A stretch of DNA of 64,000 bases, taken from the NCBI GenBank assembly GCA_015501585.1, contig JADNRY010000314.1:1-64000 (forward strand), in the 5' to 3' direction. A program made the position numbers and the translations under genes. Source of the stretch: Rhodocollybia butyracea. Taxonomy: Eukaryota; Basidiomycota; Agaricomycetes; Agaricales; Omphalotaceae. The notes beneath the pieces were generated by a model. That model did no database searches. It saw only the letters and a list, made by a program, of their open reading frames with translations, and was not told the origin of the DNA. Shown here piece after piece: positions 44,530 to 56,303 of this stretch. Every line of letters begins with the position of its first letter. The first letter of the stretch is position 1.

Positions 44530-46489
44530 GTTATCAATAGGAATCTTGCGCCGTGGAGGCGGTTTTCGTCCATACCATGGCCAATTCACGAACATCGATT
44601 CCAATTGGCGGAGTGATGAATCGTGTATGTCAACATTCAGCGGCCTTTGCTACAGCGTTTTTCTAATATGAATCTTTTCATTTCCTGTGGCATGTTGGTG
44701 GCATGTAAGTGTTATTTTCTTGGAGCTTTACGGCAGTGTAAAGGAATTGTATCTGAATTCTCAAGAATAAGACCTTGGGAACTTCAAACACTCATTCGTT
44801 AGAACAGTCTAGATTTTGTTATTTAATAGACACAGTCAGCCATGGGTTTCTGCTGTGATTCTGATTTCTCGAAACACTCTAAAACCTTAGTGAAACACGA
44901 TTCAAAGGTAACCAATCATATCCAAATCCTGATTCTAAGAGTGACACAGAGCAGCGGGTCCCCTGCCGGAAACATGGGGTGGATGTTTATTGAGGCTCTG
45001 AGCTGTGACTTATCTGTCATAAGTAATTCTCATCCCAACTATATCTTGAGCATCGAGCATGCCGCGTATACCTAGCTTTTCTTTTTTCGCTTTCATTGCT
45101 TGTGCTTACAACATCCGAGGTGCTTAAAAAATGTCTTTTTTCTTCTTCTGGTTTTCCATGGCAGCCCAACTTTGTTGTTGTGTTTCCGACCATTTTAGCC
45201 AGATTTTAGCATGTACAGTGTAAAAAAGAATCGAGTTAAACGAGTATCTTCAATGTGATTACTTGGTAATTACCTAAGTAATACTTTACAAGTGGCTGTA
45301 AAAAGCGTAAACGCGTATCGAAGCAGCTAAAGAGCCGCTTCGATCAAGGCTTTGAGTCTTGACACACCAGTTGGCAGTGATTCAGGTTGTGATTCAACAA
45401 CTGGATCCATGTTCTGAATCACATCCTGAATCACCATGGCTGACCGTAGACTCAAGCCAGTCATTTCTTTTTGACATTTTGATAGCTGACGATCAGCCGT
45501 GTCCGTGAGCTGTGAGTTCACATCACAACTCTTCAGCGGGGACCGCTTCAAGTCTAGGCTGACCGTGCCTTATAATATATTACTTTATGCCTCAGGTGCT
45601 TACTACCTCCTCGTCGGGTCTTGGTGATTTTTCCCAGTGGCCGGCATAGGCATATCGCCGGATCTGGCATGCTTCATTAAAGTTCATTTGAGTCAGTGAC
45701 AATCCCAGCCCGAGTATCAAAGTTGTGCATATAATACCGGGCTGCATAATACCCGTATTATACCTACATAACAAGCATTAACATCATGGGGCTCAAAATT
45801 GTTCAAGTGAGCGGTTAGCAAGGCAGTTAGGGGTGAACTTGTTTGTCCTTTTTGGATGTGGCCGCTATACTTGACGAGTCCGTCCCAAGTTAGATAGATA
45901 TATAGCGCTATGGCACAATGGAACTCCGTACCTACTTTACCAACCATTGCTCACACATTAGAATGTGAGTATCTGGATAGCCTCTACTTAATCATCTTCA
46001 TAAGTTTTGCACGCGGGAATAGCCAAAATACGGCCTAATCGGGCCATGAGATTGTGAGATGCGAAAAGATGGGCTACATGGGTAATTGTACAATAAGAAA
46101 CAAAGAAGGGAAGGGAGGATACAATATAGAATGGATAAAACACTCGAAGTAAGTACTGGCGAGACTGAGAAAAGAATAAGCTCGTACTAAAGCACAGAAA
46201 ACTCGAAACACACCTGGCGAGACAGAAAGAAGAATAAGCTTCAGAACTCTGTCTCCTAGTGTCATAAGCATAAGCTGAGCAAAGCTTAAAAGCTTAAGTA
46301 CTTAGATGCCCGTGTCTCGATTGAGACGATATTACTCACCAGAACTGGGAGAAGAGATCTGACTACTTCCGGCCATACGAGGCGAGTCAGAATCCCTAGC
46401 AAGCTGGTGTAAATGCTTTGGTGAATCTGCTAGAGATGCTGCGAAAGGCTTCACTTATTTGATTACTTGTGATTAAAACCGATTATTTC
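44530..46489. other. Spacer of block 2, no supported gene
   Basis: It holds the conserved block spacer (45640-45970) and two imperfect units of TGGCGAGAC...AAGAATAAGCT at about 46152-46245. An open minus frame at 45327-45551 lacks an ATG and any recognisable domain. Confidence 0.4.
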
Positions 46490-48920
46490 CCGAAGCGGAC
46501 TTCAAGATTTTTAGATAAGATTCAGCCGAAAACGTGGGAACGTGGGAGCATCATCTTCTCTACTCCTACCATCGCGTCTTGCACTTGTTTTTGTATTTCG
46601 CGTTTCCAACCTTGAAATAGCCGACAGCTGGACATGTCTATCCAGTCGCTGCAGCTTGCCTGCCGCATCTTTGGTTTTCCCACCCATGTGTCCGGCAACC
46701 ACACGCCAAAGAAAAAGAGCAAAAAGAGATCTAGCAGCAGCACAGTCTGTAATTCAAAACTGGTATACACTGCGAAAATGTAGTTTAAGGTGCGTGCGCA
46801 GTCTGTTAATCTCCCCTAATCTTATCGGTTCAGGTGAATTAGCTCATATCTTTTATGAAATGTATACTAACTGTATTCTAGGCATTGTCTTCGCTCGCAA
46901 ATCTGCAACCTCAAATAGCGGCCATCTATGCTAAAGCCGACGTTCTGGATGTACTTTGCCCACCATCGGAGGCCTTTTCCACCCTCTGAATGACCATCGT
47001 TCCCGGTCTTCGTTCGTCCACTAGAGCTCATCTCTGTACTCGGTTCAGCAGGACGTGCTAGCTATTCAGACTCAGCGCTCAAGAGCTGTTTCAACTTCCG
47101 AGGTTGAACGGTGGACGTTTGAACATTCATCTGTATCCAAGAACCAGCAGAGATTGAAGGACGCAGGCCGAATCTAAGACAAGATCTAAGACGAGAACAA
47201 AGACGTTCAAACGGAAAAAGTCATCGGTATATCAACGCAAGTATGTTTTCTCTGCTACTAGATGTACCGTTTATGATTTAAAAAACCAGTCGCCACCAGT
47301 GCTTGTGCCTCATATTAACCGCTGAATCCATTTCCCCGCGTTATGTAGCCAAAAAAACGACATCTGTGTTCTCTTCTCGAAGTCTTCGACCTTACGCCAT
47401 TCACAACATCCGGGAACTCTACCAGCCCTGGTCATCTTTTTCTACATTCCCTAAACATTCAACAGCTTCCACTCTGAACGTGAACCTCGTAGTGACTCTT
47501 CCTCCCTCTGCAAGGCTAGCCGCCGTATCTAATCTTCATATATCATACTTGACTCCCATACTCGGACTGCTCGCCTGGCCTCAGCGTGCAATTACTCTCC
47601 TCCACCGACAAGCACATCCAGGCGATGTGTTCCTCGGTATCGAAATGTCATGTACTCAGGGTTTAGGTGTTTACAACGAGGGAATGTGTTTTTGTCTTCC
47701 CGGAGCTCGCGGTGGGTGCGACTGTGGCGGAAGTGGGCGGACGAGTAAGGTTGTTGGGGTAGGGAGGATGAACGGGTCTTGTCGGGTTTCCGAGTGGGTA
47801 TCTTTTGTGAGTTTTTGGGGTCGAAGTCTTTCGCCTAAGCTAACTTGTTGTTGACTAGTAACAAATCTTTTCAGAATCCGCAGACGCCATGGTGTATCCG
47901 AGTACGTTGGATGCTATCCGACTTCGCAGGCTACCGTCATCTCAAACTCAGGTTTATCCACAACTTCAGCTTCCGCAAAAGCACAAGTGGCCCTCGTTCT
48001 CCTCGCAGGGCTCACCACCCCCTCTGCTCAAGTTGTCCTACTATCAAAGCATCATAGGACGTATCCTTCACCGTCCAACCTTCCACCTGCTTCTCTCGCC
48101 AACCACCCCAATGACAACAATAAAAAGTCTCCTATGTATCCTTGTGGATGCGTTATTCCCCTCCGATGTCATCCTCTCGCTCTCGCTACCTCTACAACAT
48201 CAACTTCTACCTCCCCTCTCTCCCAGAAGTCCCGCAAACCCCGCTCCACCCAAAACCCGCAAACCACTTTTACGGTCGCTCCTCCGTATCGATCATCCTC
48301 TTGCTCTGTCACAAACACACTGCAAAACCGTGGCTTGCTGCGTCTCCTGTTGACGAGCTGCGGTACGCGGATGCAGCGGAAGATAAGCAGAGTGGTAAGC
48401 AAGGAGATCCGGACAAGCGCAGAGGCGGGTCCTCGTAGAAATGTGTACTGTTATTGGGCGGGGACAGCCGGATGGTGCGGATGCGGTGTTTTTGTTTTGT
48501 TTTGGCGCGGTAGGGGTTGCGGAAGATTTCTTCCTCCTCTTCTCATTGTACGGCAATAAGTTCGTCGGAGGCGTCTTGAATACCGTTCTGCAGTCTGCGA
48601 AGACGAACTCGAATGTAGGGTATTTGTTGGAGGTTGTGCGGCATTCGTTGGGGAGGGGCGCACCTTTCCCGTGCTACCTCTCGCACGTCGACAATGTGAT
48701 ATGTATCCTCGAGGTGCTCGATCATTGGAGGGGCAGTGGGCAGCGCACAATACGACACTACCTTCGGGGAAGATAATGAAGCAGGCGAAGAAAGGATGGG
48801 AGAGGGAGAAAGAAAACGATCCCTCGCTGATATTCCAGGGAGGCTATAGGTCAGTTATCTGCGATCCTAGTTTTTGCATACCGATTAGTGACTTTACCCC
48901 CTTTTTTCCAGATATCATGA
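46490..48920 (+). pseudogene. R1 family copy f
   Basis: A long copy: CGAAAACGTGGGAAC start, AAGCCGACGTTCTGGATGTAC, CTCTCCTCCACCGACAAGC, CCGCAGACGCCATGGTGTATCCGAG, GCGTTATTCCCCTCCGATGTCATCC, AACCGTGGCTTGCTGCGTCTCC, and the terminal GTCAGTTATCTGCGATCC intron with acceptor CCAG before ATATCATGA. In places one frame stays open for 100-180 codons (47303-47854), but splicing does not restore a full protein. Confidence 0.5.
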
Positions 48921-48983
48921 CCTGAATCTCTGTGAACTTGTGGCTCGCTAATGGCGACTTGTGCCGCCTATGGCATCCAGCAA

Positions 48984-49722
48984 TCAAATTATTATTATCA
49001 TGGCACCACCACGAAGGATTATACCTTTACTTGCACGAGTTAGAGGTTTGACTATTACCGCATTGTCAGAGTTATAAAACAGGGCAAGTTTGAGGATACC
49101 AGATTCAGAGTGAGACTCGAGAGTGAACCGCCTGACACGGCTCCCAAAAGCTTTGAAATCACAGGGGAGGACATCTCCTTGAGCAGTATCTTGAAAAGAC
49201 ACCAGCTATAAACTGTTAACTTTGTCGAAAGGGGTGGTTTGAATGGGGACGTGAAGCACGGGCTATTCGAATACAAAATGCAGAGCATACAAATACATGC
49301 CTCGAGTCCGAAAAAAAGCTGCTCCCACGGAGTGCATCATAAACCTGACCCTCCCGACTTTTCAGGTGAGCTTTGAGTGTATTTGCCAGCTTTCATGAGT
49401 AGTGACCACCGTGCATACAGGGAACTCAAAACATCGTTTATAGGGCGGCCGGAGCAGGCCGGAGACGCCGGTGCGCCTTACACAGTGCAAGCTGACGATG
49501 GTGAACTGTTCATACCTGACCTCGATTTGGATAATGATCTGGGGTGATTTTGTACAATACGGACAGCCTGGCAAATGGGACACACGAGATAACTTTATCG
49601 GCAATACCTACGTCTACGCTTGTTGAGGTGGATCCCGTTTCCTCCAGCAAGCGTTCAAAACCCCGTAGTTCAAAACCCCTCGTTGATATCAAGAATTCGA
49701 ACAATTCAACAAACTGGGTCAT
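48984..49722 (-). other. Possible minus-strand exons of an unknown gene
   Basis: An ATG at 49722 opens a 68-codon frame beginning MTQFVELFEFL and ending near a GTCAGGTATG donor. A second open stretch at 49202-48984 (QDTAQGDVLPCDFKAF...) follows a possible acceptor. The first part recurs in the duplicated segment near 58770-58840. No domain is recognised and no ATG-to-stop spliced model is convincing. Confidence 0.25.
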
Positions 49723-50015
49723 GACCTAAGAGCTGGAGACCTTGGAGTATAAGTAGACCACAGTTTTCTCTCCCGCCAGATAATCTTATTATTCATCCAT
49801 CCACGATGGCATAGTCGACGCTGAAAGTAGCGCCGGATCTTTCTGCCGCAGCCGCTCTTTATTCGGGGACGGCCAGTACATGTGCTGTGTGCTTCAATAC
49901 CGAATTGCTTGCTGATATCCTAACTCACAGATGCGCTGGTCAATACTATCAGGTATAGCCGTTGCATACTAGCTTCTGCCTTGATCTGTTTAGTGGCTGG
50001 TTTGTCGGTAGTTGG

Positions 50016-50240
50016 TCACACAGTCCAGGTGTAGAGATCCAGTCCCGTAGAGCTTGAATGAAAGGCCAAAGGGAAAGGACAGTCTTCGGAGTTTGGAATG
50101 TACTGGGAGGTCCTGCCAGATCTGAACCTTGTTTTGAAGTTGGATAGTGTCTCGGCAGCGCCGTCTCTGTCACTATTGGAAGAAAAGAGAAGGAATAGGT
50201 GATAGTCAATATTCGTTGGCTGAGATGGCGGAAGGACCAC
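50016..50240 (-). other. Conserved minus-strand exon, unknown product (copy A)
   Basis: A splice acceptor TTCTGCAG precedes a 74-codon frame (VVLPPSQPTNIDYHLFLLF...) that stops at 50016. The duplicate at 58999-59223 has the same acceptor and stop and only about three amino-acid changes. An upstream stretch (CEPPKRLVYTV) ends at a GTGCCA donor in both. Probably the last exon of a gene, with the 5' part missing or unrecognised. Confidence 0.35.
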
Positions 50241-50569
50241 CTGCAGAACAAAAGATGATGATGAAGACGACTGCTTAGTAAGTATTTGGCACCTCGTGAC
50301 CGTGTAGACCAGGCGCTTTGGCGGCTCACACAGTTTTCTTTGCTTTTAAATTGCTTTTGCTTTTGCTCACGACTTGGGACAATAAAGGCCTCGATGACTC
50401 AATCTCGGCGACTTAAAGCTTAGAAATTAGCTAGTAGCTGCAAACAACTGCAAGTGTTTGCTTTGCACAGATGTTATACATGGGGGGTATAATGTACGTG
50501 CTATCTTGTTTCTAAAATGATTTCATTTTTTTCTTTTTTTTTTGATTTTTTCATTAGCCCAACACACTA

Positions 50570-53040
50570 ATAGTGCAGCTATCAATCCTCCATCCAATAC
50601 TCCTCACTACTCCAAAATCCTCACTTGTTTCTCAATCACTCAAAAAACACCAACCCAAAGGATGAATGTGTGACAGGTGCATGACACTGTTCAAGGATAG
50701 CTCGCGTTTCTTACTTCTTATATATCCTCTTTGCTTTGCTCCAGGCAAGATAACTCTCCTCCACCAGGATCTGGGCACAGACACGGACATCCAAGCATTG
50801 TGGTCCTCGAAATGGAAATGTTGCATACTAGGTGACTGGCCAGGTGTTCACAAGGATGGGTGCGGCTGTGGTAAACTCAGAAGAAGGGTTTCGTGAAGTT
50901 TGGATTGCGGAGCTGCCGTTAGAGAAGCGGATGTTTTGTCAGTATCCTTTGTAAGTTTCGATGTTCAAGGGATGTTCGCATATCTGACTTTTTTTTTTTT
51001 GATAGTGGTGTAGGGGACTTGGTTCTTGTTAATACCTTGGGAACTTATTGCTTTAATACTGTATGAACTCGACAGTTCAGGTGAATTGATTCATTTTTTT
51101 TTTTTTTCGGAAACGGTACTAAATGTATATCCTCGCTGGCATATCATCAACCATACATAGATGCCATTCACACCAAAGCCGAGATTTTGGATGTACCCTT
51201 GCAATACCTTCGCCAATTGTTGACTTTGAGACCTTTTTTATGCTCTGAATGACCCTCTTTGTCTTCCTCTATTCGTCCGCTAGAACTACTATCCAAGTGC
51301 ATAAAGCACAGTCGCTTTCCGAGGTTGAACGTTATGTTTGGACATCCATTCCCATCCAAGAAGCGGAGATTGAAGGACGCAAAGAAGATGCGAGCTCAAG
51401 TTTCGTTTGTGCTTTAGGAAGGCACATTGAAGACGAGATCAAAGATGTTTAGATGGAAAAACAACGCAGGGGTATGTTTATTCTCTGTTACTACTAGCTG
51501 GGCAATCACTGATTAAGAAAACAGTCGCCCCCAGTGCTTGTGCTACACACTAACCGTTCAATCCATTTCAAGCACTATGTAGCCAAAAACAACATCCGTG
51601 TCGTCTTTGACCCAGTGGTCCTCGATCTCACGCCATTCACAACATCCGAAAAACCTCTCTACCGGCGTCATCCCTTTCTACCCCACCGTTTTCTAAACGT
51701 TCAACAACTCCCGCCCATGACCTGCAACAATCCTTCCAACGCTCTGCAACGGTACCCGCCGCGCGTAATCCGTACTCTACTTACATACTGCTTACCTCGC
51801 CTCAGGGTGCTCTCCTCCACCGACAACCTGAACAAGTACCACCAGACTCCGTGTTCTTCAAAATCGAAGTGTCACGTACTCAAGTACTCATGGCTTGGGT
51901 GGTCCACGTGTCCTCGATGCCAAACCGACAACCACAAGGAAAACGACTCGGTGTTTTGCTGCCCCGGAGCTCGCTGGGAGGTGCAATTATGGTGAATGTG
52001 TGCGAGCGGGTAAGAGCAGGAGTAGGAGTAGGAGTGGATTTGGATTTGGAAGATAGGTTTTGTGGTTCGGGATCTGGAGGGGCGGAAGGTTTCAACGATG
52101 TTTCGCTTAGTGCATATGGGTGTGTCAGTATCCTTTGTGAGTTGGGAGCCTCGGAGAATCTTTCGCTTATCTGACTTTTTTTTTGAATAGTGACGAATAT
52201 CTGAGCAAATACTGTCCAGCTTACTGCGCTGTTATCTCAGACTCAGACTCGTCCTCCGACGCAGTAGTTCTCACTCTCTACGTTCCTCACACGTCCTCTC
52301 AGGGGCTCACCACCACCACCCCCTCCCCCAGTTGTCCTGTTCTATGGGATCCATCCTTCTTCGTCCTCATACCCCCTCACAAATCAAAATGTCTTTGTAT
52401 CCCTCGTGGACGCGTTATTCAATTATAATGTCGTCATCTTCGTGCTCTTCTCCACCACCTCGACCTCCCACAAATCTCGATCTCTCAAAAAACCCCGCAA
52501 AACACCTCTGGAACCTCCTGCGTCGTCCCCCTAAACCTCCCAACAACATACTTCCTTTCCAACACCCCTCGGCAAAGTATGCGCCGCGTCTCCTGTCGAT
52601 GAGCTGCGGTAAGCGGATGCAAACCGAGTATGACGATACTGCAGGAGGGAGATAAGCACAGAGATACGGAGAAGGAGCAGAGATGCGTACTGCTATTTGG
52701 CAGAAGAGAAGTGTGCGGATGTGGTGTTTTTGGAACACAGGAGCGGAAGGAGGGTTCCTCCTTGTCATACGGCTACAGTTTCATCAAAGACATTGTCAAA
52801 TACTGTTCTCCGACCGAAGCAAGCGAGCACAAATGTACCGTATTCGTCGAAGGTTGTGCGGCATTTGTTGGACTGGGGCGTTGGGACTCGGAACGCGGTG
52901 ATAGTTATAAATATGGCTGGGAATGTGAACACAAAGATGGTGGGTGGTGGGAGTGGCCATGGCTTGCTGGAGGTGTTGTAGCTCGTTGTAGCCTGAAACT
53001 TGAATGAGTCCGTTGAAACGCTCACCCTCTAGTCACGTAC
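50570..53040 (+). pseudogene. R1 family copy g
   Basis: It contains an extra partial unit (GATAACTCTCCTCCACCAGG at 50748) before the main unit. The main unit runs through GATGGAAAAACAACGC with a GTATGTTTATT donor, an exon with KIEVSRTQVLMAWVVHVS in one frame (about 51855-51910), and an intron GTGAGTTGGG...TTTGAATAG. Downstream pieces reach 53040. Frames are broken between pieces. Confidence 0.5.
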
Positions 53041-53455
53041 CACGCAATGTCGCGGTTTGCTGCTCCTGCTAAATGCCGCATTGGTTCACCTTAAGAGCAT
53101 TCGAAATTTCAGACTCGGACTCTGATGTTCTGTCAAAACGCCTAAAGACTCTGAGCATCAGAGTCTGATCTTTCGCGTTTCAGTGCCTCGAGTCCCAACT
53201 CTTAATTTACATCTTTCTGCCTTTGTCTCAGAGCTGAAAATGTCTTCTGTAACATCACCTGAAGCTGCATCACCTTAGAGGGAGAAACAATTCATTGTGA
53301 ATTTGGACGACTGAGCCTGTATATTGGGATTTGTGGTGCATGGTCTCTTTTCTTGAAAAGTACAACCGTTTACTGTTTCTACAACTTATCAACACTAGGC
53401 GTCCGTTCTGGCGAGGATGAAATGGATCCTAGAGCTTAGAGCCTCGATCAAGTCA

Positions 53456-53614
53456 CCTGCCATTTGGGTCCTGACAGAACACTAAGGAGAGGATGCACAT
53501 ATTGACAGAATCATCACAATATATTCTAAGAGGACAATTCTTGGACAATTTTGATTAGCGGACAGTGGGAGAGCAAGAGCAAGAGCATGTATGCGCTTCA
53601 CATATCTTTTTTCC
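53456..53614. other. Boundary of duplication A, no gene seen
   Basis: Short unique stretch between the end of duplication copy 1 and the gene-fragment island that follows. Confidence 0.3.
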
Positions 53615-54035
53615 CTACCTTTTCCATCCCATGCCAATTGTAACATAATTCATTCTCAACAATGACATCAAGGAAGTACCGCTACCTTTTTCACCAGCAT
53701 TTGTCTTCGCTATTCTAGCCGCCTTCTCTCTCCTGACGGCGTAAGGCTCAGCCGCAAGATCCTTTTGAAATCGATGTGACAAATTGACACAACCCGTACA
53801 GTTGATAGTACAATTCCACACCATCTGAAAAGGTGTCTGGTAAACTACGCTTTGGCTTTTGTCCTAGTAGCCCAACCGAATAGTTTCGCATGATACCCGT
53901 TTTTTGGATGAAAATGAGGCAATTTCAACTTTAGAGACATTACCATTCTCATCTGGGGTGGAGGAAATGTTCGAGAAATCACTACTGAATATCCCAAGGC
54001 TCAAAATGACAAACAGGGAAGAATATGATGGATAC

Positions 54036-54512
54036 TCACTTCAGCGGCTGGACATGTGATTGGGGTATCCATCCAGGGACACCGCCAGTTTGCCTCACTG
54101 CTCTCCACCATCTCATCCTCGGATCCTTACCTACTACCTGAAGGATTTCGCCCTGGCAGATGGAAAGATACGCTGGGTCATCGGAACAGTAGTCTTGCAT
54201 ACAGCATACATCGAACTGGATTGAAAGGGTTTCAAAGGAGCCGTGCCCAGGATCCAGCGACTCATCTACCAGAACAATTGGTATCTTCCTTAAGTTGGAA
54301 AAAATATGCTCACCAGGCAACTGAATACTTGATGACATCTTGTTAGTATCTCCAAGGTCCTCTGCGTCAACACTGCTTCCGCTATTAGATAAATCCTGCA
54401 GTTTGGGATCTCGTTTCACATTAACTTGAGGGTGTGCTGAATTCTCGACATTGATCGTAGCTCCAGGGCTAACTTCCGTGGATGCAACAAGATATGAGCC
54501 AGACCAATTCAA
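54036..54512 (-). pseudogene. SH3-domain exon fragment
   Basis: An open frame without an ATG at its 5' end encodes about 158 residues. The last 55 form an SH3 domain: a MQDYCSDDPAYLSICQGEIL stretch, then VVGKD, the paired tryptophans MRWWRA, and GGVPGWIPQSHVQPL. This matches the ALYDY...LSF..GE...WW...G..GWIP..YV pattern. A classic donor GTGAGTATCC follows the last codons, so the exon once spliced onward. SH3 domains at such a position occur in fungal Ras-GEF and scaffold proteins, but no partner domain is visible here. A piece of this locus is repeated at 35740-35984. Confidence 0.45.
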
Positions 54513-54663
54513 ATCTTGAATACTGGAGGATGATAATATCGGCGCAGATCTATTGCAGGTTTGAAGAGCACAAAGAGTGATCTTCTGCTTCTAAGTCCCC
54601 ATTGGTAGCCTATGCATCTCCTTTTTCTGCTGCCGAATCACTTTCCGCAAGCGTTTATGTTTG

Positions 54664-55598
54664 CTAGTAAGTAAAAATACGCCTTTGATGAGCACTGGTA
54701 CTATTTTGGTTTGTAAAGAAATGGACTTGCCGACGATCCTTATGTCCAACGATTGAATCAGTGTCAGTGGTTACATTATGAGAAACATTACCAGAAGCAT
54801 GAAGCAGCTCGGAAGGTGTATCATGCTCAAGGTCAAGCTGTGAACCCGAGTAGTACGAGTCGAGAATAGCCTGGAGTGTATTAGTAAGAAGTACGAAAGT
54901 GAAATTAATAAGCAACATACGACGAGTTGGGACCCTTGTGGAATTTGGTCCACAAGAATGTCCCACAGATCCTAACGGGCAAATTTAGCAGGAGTAGCGG
55001 ATGCAAGCAAGTTTTATACGTACTTCATCTATGATAATGTTCTTCTCACCATCAGAGTCGCAAGGGAAAAGACAAGCGTCATCATTGCCACTCTCTTCAC
55101 TGCCATCCAAGTTGTCCTTCTGAACAAAGTGGCCCGCGTCTGTAGACGCAAAATGAGTAGATGTATTAGTGATTGGTGAATCAAAGAATGATAACGTACA
55201 GTCGAAGAAGAAACAGTTACCACTACGAGCATCAGCAACCAAATTTTTCATCCCGGTGTGCTGGATGGAAGGACTGGAATAGTAAAACCGCAGGAGGTTG
55301 CTCACGATTTTGAGCATCGTCGGCCAAGGTTGCTTTGGATCGTCAGAGCCAAAAAGTGTAATCATATCATTAGGATGATACCGATAAGTATCTGAGCCAA
55401 GATAAGCATCGCCAGTTAGCGTTGCAAAGTCATGTACACACCAATAAGCAATGCTTTCATCTTTCGGACGTCCTCATGAGGCATTTGTCTGCCATCCTTT
55501 AGGGTAGCTTTCTTTTTGGGCGGGCGGATGAAGACATCTCTCAACAAATCCAAGATGTTAAGAGGGCCGTAATCCTGCTTGGGATGAGGACTGATCAT
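54664..55598 (-). CDS. Metacaspase-like p20 protein lacking catalytic cysteine
   Basis: Six minus-strand exons (55598-55442, 55391-55306, 55260-55200, 55139-55024, 54971-54921, 54870-54664) splice with consistent phase into 225 aa from an ATG at 55598. Metacaspase features appear in order: HEDVRKMKALL (41-51), YHPNDMITL (57-65), FFFDYAGH with the catalytic-type His at 105, LDGSEESGNDDACLFPCDSD (112-131), and VAILDSYYSGSQLDLEHD. Active metacaspases (family C14) have Cys-His in the last block (DSCHSG); here both are Tyr (163-164). The p10 subunit is missing, since the frame stops 62 residues later. The N-terminal strand before HEDV also looks shortened. It is either a pseudoenzyme or a decaying copy whose frame happens to be open. 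It lies head-to-head with the truncated lipase. Confidence 0.65.
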
Positions 55599-55946
55599 AG
55601 TAATCTGAGGCGAAGAGCTCAGCCGCAGCTGACAATAAACCCCAAGAGGTGTGCAACATCTGCATCAACCCCAGTGAGAATCGACAATGGGGAAATAAAT
55701 CAAAGAATCTGGAATACGACCCGGTCCGTCCATAATTACTTTTTCTACACAAAATACAGAAGTTCTTGATCCGTTCCATCTGATAAGTTATTTTCTCTAG
55801 ATTAGTTCGAATAATCGGTTTCTCGAACTATTCTGTCACAAATCTCCACCAAAGTTCGGTAATTCCCAAACTGTACCGAGAAAGTGTTGCCCTAAAATTT
55901 TGGCCCCCCAGCATATCAGCAACTCATTTTTTTTGGGATTTCCCAC

Positions 55947-56303
55947 ATGTCAAATCCAAACCACACCATGACCGAAAGATGGCTCACAGGTTCACAAGAA
56001 ACTCAATTCTACACTCGAACTTACACACCCTCAACATCGCCAAAAGCTGTCATAGTCTTCTTACATGGATTCGCAGAGCATGTCGGGCGTTACGCACATA
56101 TACACCCAGTTTTCGCTGAACGTGGCGTTGCGATATTCACTTTTGATCAGAGAGGTTTTGGCCGGACCGCATTGGACAAGGAACACAAGAGTAAGACAAG
56201 TGCTTGGGGGCGGACTGGCTGGACGGACCAGTTAGAGGATGTTAATTGGGCTATAGGGGTGGCGAAGAAAGAGTTTTCCGGTTTGACCACCACCATCAAA
56301 TAA
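55947..56303 (+). pseudogene. Truncated alpha/beta hydrolase (monoglyceride lipase-like)
   Basis: From an ATG at 55947 the frame encodes 118 residues with VIVFLHGFAEHVGRY (residues 36-49; the HG of the oxyanion hole) and IFTFDQRGFGRT (63-74). A downstream WTDQLEDVNWAI block follows, typical of fungal monoacylglycerol lipases of the S33/hydrolase-4 type. The sequence then diverges at about 56280 and stops. The nucleophile elbow (GxSxG), the Asp and the His are all missing, so it cannot be active alone. About a third of a 300-residue enzyme remains. It starts 349 bp from the ATG of the metacaspase-like gene, on the other strand. Confidence 0.7.

Larger units (their letters stand above)
49640..53455 (+). 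repeat. Segmental duplication A, copy 1
   Basis: It matches 58769-62110 in direct orientation, 9 kb apart. The stretch about 49930-51530 is nearly identical to 58912-60490; the rest is more diverged. It includes R1 copy g and a conserved minus-strand exon. A piece of about 72 bp (49789-49859) is inverted in the other copy. Confidence 0.75.

Noticed and set aside
45327..45551. 75-codon minus-strand frame
   Set aside because: No ATG start, no recognisable domain, and not kept in the paralogous block.
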